Positions 55,125 to 64,000 of a stretch of 64,000 nt of DNA are shown here, piece by piece. The stretch spans positions 98,909,743 to 98,973,742 of the forward strand of contig NC_134839.1 in the NCBI RefSeq assembly GCF_965363235.1. Reading direction: 5' to 3'. The notes under the pieces were generated by a model. That model searched no databases. It had not been told where the DNA came from and was given only the letters and a program-made list of their open reading frames with translations. The stretch's first letter is position 1. Every line of letters begins with the position of its first letter. This stretch comes from Mytilus galloprovincialis (Eukaryota > Mollusca > Bivalvia > Mytilida > Mytilidae). The position numbers and the translations under genes are program-made.

Positions 55125-58100
55125 TTACACATCCGTAATTTTTTTAGTCAGTCTCGACAGAGGCATATCTAAACTAAACGAATCACTCACAGTTATATTA
55201 TCAATGTTAATATCATCGAAATAGTCGATTTCAGTGTCACTAATTGGATCAGGGACAAATAAAATCTCTTCATCACTTGCCATTCCTGGTCGGTAATTGT
55301 CATATTCAGATTCATATGCGGCTGACCCCGAATCCATATTAATATTTGGGTCACTTCTAGACATTTCACTGCTGCTAGCTATTGACGAAATACTCAGACT
55401 ATCAATTCCGAGAGCATTTCTTCCGGCAAGGTATTGTTCAATTTTCTTCGAAAATAGTGGAAGTACCTCCGCATATGCACGACTCATTTTAGGACTACCA
55501 TAAGTAGACGATGTACATGACGAAGCCCCATCTTCTCTGTCACTTGGTATATAATCTAAGCTTCTACAATAACGAGGTGGCATCGTAAAGTTTCCTCTTC
55601 TTTTTACTTGAAAAGGATTTGGTTGGGGCGGTGACTTTCCAAACTCGCTGCCATCGCTATGTTCAGGTGATGAAACATCTTTCGGGCAAGGTCCCTGTTT
55701 CTGTTTTGTAATTGCTTGGTTTCGTGTAGCTATTCGCTGTTTCACTGTTTCATTACACACTGGTGGTTTCCCATGTGGAAAACTTTTCCGTGTATTTCGA
55801 TCAACATGTCGATTTTCATGAATGTTCTTTCCTGGGCGTTCAGGGTACTGTTGACTAAGATACGATTCAAGTTTCGCATTAGGGTGTTCACTAGCCAGTT
55901 CCTGAAGTAGTTCAGTAAGTGACGACGAGGCTGTAGTCGAAAGCACTGGGAATTTAGGAGTTGCAGGGCATTTCGGGATTCCGTACAAAACATCACTTGA
56001 TCTAGACAAGTTTCGATTGAGATGTGATGGCGTGTAATCTGCACTTGCTAAAAAAGCTCTTGTATATAGTTCATTATTTTCATCCGGACTAGATAATTGC
56101 TTTACTAATGCTGGTCGAGCGAGTTTCAGTTCTATCGGTTGTAGCAATAATACAGAAGACTGATCACTCATTGGTTTTGAGCTGGTAGATTCCTTGTCAT
56201 CGTCTGAATGGGGAAGTACAGCAAGTACTTCTTTCCTCTGCTTTTTCGGTGACGTGAAAGTGACTGGACGTAATCTTGGACTTGAATTGCTCCTGCGAAT
56301 GTCGCTGTACGGTTTAACCTCAACAGTGCGTTCCTTTGTTATATCCGACGGTACCCTTCGAAGTGGTAAAGGTGGTGGCTGTTCTTGATCCGGTGAATTT
56401 GAACTTGGCATTATACACATAGACCTTCCATCAATGCTTACGACCAAGGCAGATGTAGGAGTGAGAGTTGATCTGGATGAACAACTGCTTCCCCTTGAAC
56501 TCTCAGAAACCCGACGTTCATTTGAATGATGTTTAACTGGCGATGTCGGATTAGACGTTTGCTCTACGAAATGTTTGCTCAATTGCTGGTTAGTACTTGA
56601 TGGAGACATGTGCGGACTTGTCAGTGGTGATGGTGTTTTAGCTACATTGGCGGTGATTGGCTCTCTATATGTTGCAGTCACAAACACATCCTCATTTCCA
56701 GAAATTGGTCGTTCTTTTTTCTGTTTTTGTCGACTTAATTTTGGACGATTTGGTTCATCTGGCCTAATTACTTTTCCCAATTCTTTTAAAATGTCATTCA
56801 TTTTTACTTTTCTTTCTGGTGAAATTTCTGATGTCTCTGTTTGATTACCTGCATCAACTGTTATGGCATGTAATGCAGAGTCATAGTCTCCTTGTGGTCT
56901 TTGGTATGGCGCAGCCCTTATCTTATGATGTAATGGTGGCGCAGCGCCCGTTAAAACTAGTGGTGTTGGTCGAATTATTGGAACTGTTGGATTTACAACT
57001 TGACAAGGTTTTGTCATTGGTGGACAACTCACAAACGGCTTTGCTACTTCAAATTTAGCTTTTCGAATCGGCTGAATCTGGGCATATTGCGGCGTATTTT
57101 GTGATTGTCTGGCCAATGACATGCTATCAATCCGACTTTCTCCATGTGACGAAGACTTTTCAGGTGGAGGTTTATTTGGGCGAGGAGGACTTGACACACC
57201 AACTCGTTGTGGGATTTTAGACTGTTTGCTTAACGACCGAGGCTTTGCTGTCTGTAACTGTTCTATTTTGGCAACTTCGCGTTCATTCCCAGTAGATTGT
57301 GTTTGTTGTTCAAAGTATGGCATTTCATAACCTGGCACCTCAGAATAATTATCTTCACGAGTAATACCAGAGTTCGAGTCCGATTTCTGTAAATTTTGAA
57401 ACATTGAGTTTTGTACAGGTGGGCTTGTAGGTGATTTAACATTCATAAAATGTACAGCTGGCAGTTCAGGAGAATCCATCCGTGTATATGTTGATTCGGC
57501 TTCTGAAATATGCCCAGATATGCAATGTGATAGAGCATTACTACTAGATTTCCGTGTAATAGCTCGTGGACTATCAGTACTATTTCTTCTTTTCCGATTC
57601 AAACTTCCAGGTGGTGTTGGTAAACCCTTCGTACTATCAATAGTAGATTGTCTTTCACTTACAAGTGCAGCATAGCACGGTGGTAATCTTGAATTAGATC
57701 TGAATGAGTCATTTCGACCAACATCTTTCGCAGTTGTGCTGTCTTGCGATGACAAGCTAACTGCACTAGGATTTCTTGTTACCCCGTCCCTGCTTCTGTT
57801 AGTTCCAGATTGTGGATTGTGGCTTTGTGATGACTCAGCAGATGGTGGTCTCGGCTGGCCTGGTAATTCGGGTAAAGGTCGATTATAGGATGATGAACTT
57901 GCTGGGGATCCCGGAGAACTAGGCAGAGTAAGAGAGCTGTTAAATGAACCAACGGATGAAGGACTTTGAACGTTTCCAGTTTTTCTTCCAAGTAAGAAAT
58001 ATGTTAACATTTCACCTTTGCCTTTCACTTTTATTTTGCCTCGGCACTGAAACACGTACTTTAATTTCAGTAAATTATAGACTTCTTCGGTTACCTGAAA

Positions 58101-61100
58101 AAATAAATGAAAACATACTATAGTTATAAATAAATTGATATTCCTATTTAGGGACATAATGCATAGATTACATTTCATGAGATATAATTGATTGTTATGA
58201 CAAATAAAAAATCTCAATAACATTTCAATTCAAGAGATTATTAATAATTTTGTTTTATATATCCTGAAAACTGATCAGTTTTGTTGTATTATTTATGTGA
58301 AATGGTTCTTGAGAACAAGTTGGCAAAAAAAAAAAACAAAAAAAGGCAAACATCGTCATTTGAGAAACATATCTCTTAAATTAAATCATCTATTGGTCGG
58401 TCATATCGATATATTTTATGGCCTTGTATCACTGATCAGTTTTGCCATGAAGTTTCATCATGTCTATAATTATCTTTGCGACAATAAGCAAAAACCAGAT
58501 GCTCCGCAGGGCGCAGCTTTATACGACCGCAGAGGTTGAACCCTGAACGGTTGGGGCAAGTATGGACACAACATTCAAGCTGGATTCAGCTCTAAATTTG
58601 GATTGTGATTAAATAGTTGACACAGCATAGGTTTCTGACACAGAATGAATGTGGTCTAATGAACTTAAAAAAAATGTTTGCCTTTGAGCAATTCACTATG
58701 CTGTTGAATATTAATCCTCTCAAAAAAATGTTTGAAGAAATTTTCTTTTTATTTATGAAATCTGAAATGAAAAAAATTGACCCTCCAATTTTTTTTCCAC
58801 ATCCCCCTTTCCCTTATTTCAAAACTGATCTCAATTCAAATTTCTAATGAAGTTTGCAACAATAACTACTCATTTAAATACATCATAAAATATTAAAATG
58901 TAAAAAAGTGCTTGTTATCACTGAATGGTAAAGATTGTTTTAATCAATCTGTTGGTAGTAAAAGTGAATATAAATTGTATATTGTATAAAACAATGATTT
59001 AAGTTGATTTAACTACTATTCTGGACAAAGAAAGATAACTCCAATTGAAATCCAATTGGAATTTCTTGCTATTGCACAATATTGTGCAATTAGATATTTC
59101 TTGCTATTGTGGAATACTGTGCAATTGAAAATATTTGCTATTGCACAATACTGTGCAATTGAAGATTTCTTGCTATTGGACAATACTGTGCAATTGAAGA
59201 TTTCTTGCTATTGCTGAATACTGTGCAATTGAAAATTTCTTGCTATTGCACAATACTTAATATAATAATTTTGGATCCTGATTTGGACCAACTTGAAAAC
59301 TGGGCCCATAATCAAAAATCTAAGTACATGTTTAGATTCAGCATATCACAGAGGCCCAATAATTCATTTTTTTGTTAAAATCAAACTTAGTTTAATTTTG
59401 GACCCTTTGGACGTTAATGTAAACCAATTTTAAAACGGGACCAAAAATTAAGAATCTACATACACAGTTAGATTTGGCATATCAAAGAACCCTAATTATT
59501 CAATTTTTGATGAAATCAAACAAAGTTTAATTTTGGACCCCGATTTGGACCAACTTGAAAACTGGGCTAATAATAAAAAAATCTAAGTACATTTTTAGAT
59601 TCAGCATATCAAAGAACCCCAAGGATTCAATTTTTGTTAAAATCAAACTAAGTTTAATTTTGGACCCTTTGGACCTTAATGTAGACCAATTTGAAAACGG
59701 GACCAAAAATTAAGAATCTACATACACAGTTAGATTCGGCATATCAAAGAACCCCAATTATTCAATTTTTGATAAAATCAAACAAAGTTTAAATCTGGAC
59801 CCTTTGGGCCCTTTATTCCTAAACTGTTGGAACCAAAACTCCCAAAATCAATACCAACCTTCCTTTTATGGTCATAAACCTTGTGTTTAAATTTCATAGA
59901 TTTCTATTTACTTATACTAAAGTTATGGTGCGAAAACCAAAAAAAAATGCTTATTTGGGTCCCTTTTTGGCCCCTAATTCCTAAACTGTTGGGACCTAAA
60001 CTCCCAAAATCAATACCAACCTTCCTTTTGTGGTCATAAACATTGTGTTTAAATTTCATTGATTTCTATTTACTTAAACTAAAGTTATTGTGCATAAACC
60101 AAGAATAATGCTTATTTGGGCCCTTATTTGGCCCCTAATTCCTAAACTGTTGGAACCAAAACTCCCAAAATCAATCCCAACCTTTCTTTTGTGGTCATAA
60201 ACCTTATGTCAAAATTTCATAGATTTCTATTTACTTAAACTAAAGTTATAGTGCGAAAACCAAGAAAATGCTTATTTGGGCCCTTTTTGGCCCCTAATTC
60301 CTAAAATGTTGGGACTAAAACACCCAAAATCAATCCCAACCTTCCTTTTGTGGTCATAAACCTTGTGTTAAAATTTCATAGATTTCTATTCACTTTTACT
60401 AAAGTTAGAGTGCGAAAACTAAAAGTATTCGGACGACGACGACGACGACGACGACGACGCCAACGTGATAGCAATATACGACGAAAAATTTTTCAAATTT
60501 TGCGGTCGTATAAAAACCAACCCAGTAAAACATGTCATAATAGGCTATTACTTTATCATGAGTGATCTGAATCATGCACCTCAAATTTGGTCGACAAACA
60601 TGAAAACTATAACTTCAGCTTAATAAATTTGATGATGGAAGTGTTTAACGACCTTGACTAGCTTTACAGCCATCGCACGGTCGGTAACAAGTTTCATCCG
60701 TCCGAGGCGCTTTTATGGCTAAACCTAAAGAGGAGCGGTCAAAAGTGAAAGCCAATAATGCATAACAACCAAAGCAGTTGAATAACTATTGACCAAAAAA
60801 GCACCCCAAATATATCCCAATACATAAAAGTTGAATTTTGCCTGAGGAAGTTGGAACCTTTGTTTCCCGATAACTAATAATTATAAACGAACATTTTATG
60901 ATAGGTTGGTTATAAATAATGTCATAACTGAACTGAACTGAGGATACCCTCTGCGATTGAAATTCCCCCAGCAGTTGAGTCGATTGACTACTGGAAAAAA
61001 AATTAAAACCAGAACACTTTATAAAAATGTCAGGCATTTTTAACGCTTTCCGCGATTAATCTAGATCAGTAACACATCTAGCCGAATATTTGATTATAGG

Positions 61101-62129
61101 ATGTATAAGAATAAGGGTTATCAACTCGGTGAAGATTTTTGGTGGGTTTCGTGTTGTTTATTCTTTAGTTTTCTATGTTGTGTCATGTGTACTATTGTTT
61201 GTCTGTTTGTCTTTTTCATTTTTAGCCATGATGTTGTCAGTTATTTTTAGATTTATGAGTTTGACTGTCCCTTTGGTATCTTTCGTCCCTCTTTTACTAA
61301 TCGATTACTCGTTTGATTTATCGAGCGTTACTCGAGTATCGAACATGGAGCAGTGAAGATGTGTTTACCTGAATAATGTCTGGTTTTCCAGTACTTTCCA
61401 TTCTACTTGCAACATTGACTGTATTTCCCCAGATATCATACTGTGGTTTTCTGGCTCCTATAACTCCAGCTACCACAGGTCCAATATTAGCACCTACCAA
61501 AATTAATCGTTTATTGCATTATTTAACAAGTAATTTTCTACTTCTACACGCACATTCGTGTAATCGTTTTGTATAGAACAGTTTCATGATCATGCAAGCA
61601 TTTCAAAAACAGTTTAGTTCTAAAACACAGATATACTTAATTTGTTAAAATGCTTATAAATTTATAAAACGTCAAATAATTATTTGTAATTTTATATATA
61701 TAGCTTTATTTAGAGAGAAAACATGACGCACTTTAAAAAACAAAACAATAACATGCGATTACAATACAATACTATGGTAAGTGTTCATGAATGAATTTTA
61801 ATTTTATGATTCATTAATATGTACACTAAAATCAGTGATATAAAATTTTAAAAAAAATATCATAGCACGAAATGTGATTTTTCTAGTTTCCATAAAAGAA
61901 ACCTTCCAAAAGAACTTCAAAGGGAAATTAAAACAAGAAATAAGTAATATAATGCCACGACTGAGCTAATTTTACCTAACACTTTATATAATTGTATAAT
62001 ATACGTACCGACTTTAAGGGCAAAACTGTTGTAGGAATTCTCATTAATTACACGTAATTTTTCCTTCATGGTAAATATAAATTCTATCAGCATTTCCATG
62101 TAACTACTCATTGAAACCTCACTGTCAGC
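55125..62129 (-). CDS. Membrane adenylyl cyclase, ADCY1/rutabaga type, 3' exons (partial)
   Basis: Makes cAMP from ATP at the plasma membrane. Three coding exons in transcript order: 62129-62009, 61493-61369, 58094-55125 (TAA at 55127-55125). Junctions are GT-AG and in phase (121, 125 and 2970 nt). They encode the second half of the C2 catalytic domain: [34 protein letters not shown] with the catalytic Asn and Arg (NVASR), and [15 protein letters not shown] with the ATP-contacting Lys. The wording, notably VTEEV and [10 protein letters not shown], matches ADCY1 and insect rutabaga more than ADCY8. Calcium/calmodulin regulation is therefore likely from family knowledge, but the calmodulin-binding region is outside the window. 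After C2 comes a tail of about 950 residues in one exon: Ser/Pro-rich, probably disordered, with PxxPx[RK] motifs (PPLPLR, PPRPNK), a PKA-type RRNS site and the C-terminus ITDV. N-terminal membrane domains and C1 lie beyond 64 kb. Confidence 0.9.
59080..59265 (+). repeat. Tandem repeat of about 36 bp with a TTGCACAATA..TGTGCAA palindrome
   Basis: Five to six units of 'CTATTGCACAATACTGTGCA' followed by ATTGAAGATTTCTTG. Each unit holds a near-perfect palindrome around the AATAnTG centre. Units differ by one or two bases. Confidence 0.85.
60432..60462 (+). repeat. (ACG)n microsatellite
   Basis: About ten GAC/ACG triplets just before the right end of the 58.5-60.5 kb element. Confidence 0.9.
61125..61300 (+). 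repeat. PLE-1 tail (family B) in the adenylyl cyclase intron
   Basis: 'TTTTGGTGGGTTTCGTGTTG' through 'GACTGTCCCTTTGGTATC' to CTCTTTTA. Ends 69 bp before the splice-donor side of the 61369-61493 exon. Confidence 0.75.
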
Positions 62130-64000
62130 CTAAAACGAGAAAATATTTTCTTTTGACAACAATACATATAGAGAATGTGGTATGAGTGCCAATGAGACAA
62201 CTCTCATCCAAGTCACAATTTGTAGAAGTTAACCATTTTAGGTTGAAGTACGATCTTCAACAAGGCGCATTGAATCACACCGAACAGAAAGCTGTAAAGG
62301 GACCAAAAATGACTAGTTCACACCCATTCAAATGGAGAAACTAACAATATTATCTATATAAACATAGGAATAATATGAATTCGAAAATATTAAAAAGTAC
62401 GATCCATAGTCACTAGACATACAAACAAAGCAATATTCATTAACCAATAGGCTAATACATCAAGGAAACCAATGCAATTATCCTTACAAACTTATTATAA
62501 AGAATTTACGTTGATTAAATCACAGCATCAACTGCATTCAATCCGATATTTAGGTTTAATTTTTCATTGGTTTATTCCTACCTTTTTTGCGAATTTTATA
62601 AAAGAATTTTCGTTACTTAGTACTTGACTTTGGATACGATTCAGAATGTTGACCCACCAGAAAGGAGGCAAACATTGTCTTGTCATGAAGAAAGATAACT
62701 GTCATGTGTCATAAAACGTTCTTATAATGCATCCATCATCTGCATATCTGTCAGCTAACTAAAATAGTCAGTAATGAGTTTTGCAATGTTTTAATTCGAT
62801 GAAGACGAAACGCGCCTAGTATCTTTATTAATAAGACTTGTATCTTTGAAAACTTTTTAAAAGCTGTAATGGTTGACTACAACTACTACAGGACACCTTT
62901 TTATGAATTAAAAGTATTTGTTTATCGCATTGAAACTAGTAAATAAGTTGTGTTAAAATGAAAACCAGGATTTAGAAACTAGAAGCTAAAGCAAGATTGT
63001 TGCAAAATGTTTTTAGAATAGAGCAAATATGAAAATGTGAATATGAAATATCGTAACAAGACCTAATTGATATCATTTACAATCAGATGTTTTTTTCTGC
63101 TTTCCTTTGTGAGGTATTTATGTGAACATTGTAAATTTAAGGAGATATGATATGACTGCCAACACAACAGCTTCCTAGAAAAGTCTAAATCACGTAAATA
63201 TAAGCAATATAGGTAAAATATACGACCTTTGATAAGGAGCTAAACCAATGACGTTTCTAAAAATGTGTTTTGGGTAATACGGTTTCCGACAATACAGCGA
63301 AAGATTCAATTAGAAGTGGCCACCATGCTATATTTTGTTTAATCAAACTGCTTTCAAAGGAGTTACATGTAATTATTTCATTTCTGTTTACCATGTACAA
63401 TGAAATTTATTATGACTTGCTATTACGTATGTATCATTGCATGAGTTATGTTCATAATTAAATCATGCTTAATGTAAATGTCTATGAAGTATGCTGTGTA
63501 TCATAGAGCTAGTGGAGGATATGATATTAAGCAGATGTTAAAAGCATTCCAAGATGAAACAGTGAAACAAGACATAATTGATGTCATTTATAATCAGATG
63601 TATGATTTTTCTGTGCACGCAGACTTTAGCTTTCCATGTGGTTTATTTATATGAAAATCATAAACATAAGGAGATGTTATACAATTGATTATGCTATTCA
63701 TCTGAGTCGAACTCGCATATATATTGCAATTATATTTACAACATGATATTCCATAATGAGAAAAATGTATACCGTAAAGTTAGCAACACAGTATTCTCTA
63801 ATAAAATTGAGAACGGAAATGGGGAATGTGTCAAAGAGACATCAACCCGAATAAAGAGCAAAATAAACAACAGAAGGCCATTCATTGGCCATCAACAGAT
63901 CGAGAATGTTTAATAGAAACCTCCTTGAGATGTAAGATATAGCTTATAAATATTAGGTTATGTGTGCACTAATGAAAAGCTAGATATGCCCCTGTGTAAC
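62130..64000. repeat. Upstream adenylyl cyclase intron (runs off window) with repeats
   Basis: No further cyclase exon was found, so this intron exceeds 1.8 kb. 62163-62345 is a forward copy of the variant family A ('GAATGTGGTATGAGTGCCAA', 'TCAACAAGGCGCATTGAATC'). About 62800 has a family E scrap ('GACGAAACGCGCC'). 63135-63250 is a very worn family A relative. 63805-63900 is family F reversed. Confidence 0.6.

Larger units (their letters stand above)
58518..60514. mobile_element. 2.0-kb element with TTTATACGACCGCA ends and internal tandem repeats
   Basis: Begins TTTATACGACCGCA and ends with the exact reverse complement TGCGGTCGTATAAA. The interior is layered direct repeats: a palindromic 36-bp unit (59080-59260), a 'TTTTGGACC' / 'TTAGATTCGGCATATCA' unit repeated several times (59270-59790), and a unit of about 175 bp with 'CCTAATTCCTAAACTGTTGG' four times (59810-60420). 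It ends in an ACG run. No frame. Likely a non-autonomous element; I recall similar ends as common in bivalve DNA but cannot name the family. Confidence 0.65.
58095..61368. other. Last intron of the adenylyl cyclase gene
   Basis: A 3.3-kb intron dominated by a TIR-like element at 58518-60514 and, further on, a family B tail at 61125-61300. The stretches 58095-58500 and 60515-61120 show no recognised feature. Confidence 0.7.

Noticed and set aside
55297-57330. Several plus-strand frames of 64-89 codons
   Set aside because: All lie opposite the long adenylyl cyclase tail exon and are antisense shadows.
55125-62129. Assignment to ADCY8 instead of ADCY1/rutabaga
   Set aside because: The C2 end reads VTEEV and [14 protein letters not shown] without the ADCY8-specific insertion. 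Without the N-terminal part the choice is still not absolute.

Overview
The window is AT-rich, intron-rich animal DNA, most likely from a marine mussel (Mytilidae). The coding content is metazoan: a membrane adenylyl cyclase, cytosolic sulfotransferases and SH3b-PGRP immune amidases with GT-AG introns. The intergenic space is dominated by short dispersed repeats of the kind common in mytilid genomes. The organism assignment is an inference from gene content and repeats, not from a search. I see no bacterial operons, tRNAs, rRNAs or CRISPR arrays.

Layout. 1-4.8 kb is a nest of repeats, including a TIR element and fragments of a Penelope-like retroelement. 4.85-5.97 kb holds an apparently single-exon FkbM-type methyltransferase with an N-terminal membrane anchor. 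6-14.1 kb is again repeats, with the longest retroelement RT fragment at 9.74-11.3 kb. 14.4-26.0 kb holds two complete cytosolic sulfotransferase (SULT1-like) genes, head to head. Each has six coding exons, starting with a 17-nt coding exon, and they share a short palindromic intergenic region with a TATA box facing each way. 27.3-45.4 kb is a large inverted duplication carrying two convergent SH3b-PGRP genes with identical coding-exon lengths. The start-codon exon of both was not found. 45.4-54.4 kb is transposon territory, including two DNA elements with clear TIRs and 3-bp target duplications. 55.1-62.1 kb (minus strand) is the 3' end of an adenylyl cyclase gene of ADCY1/rutabaga type: three exons completing the second catalytic domain and a tail of about 950 residues encoded by one exon. 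The upstream exons lie outside the window.

How it fits together. The genes are unrelated in pathway (glycan or small-molecule modification, PAPS-dependent sulfation, peptidoglycan cleavage, cAMP signalling). Two of the loci are local inverted gene duplications, divergent for the sulfotransferases and convergent for the PGRPs, in which exon structure is fully conserved while introns have been remodelled by repeats. Exon coordinates were worked out by hand from reading frame, splice sites and comparison between paired copies. All were checked for phase and length.
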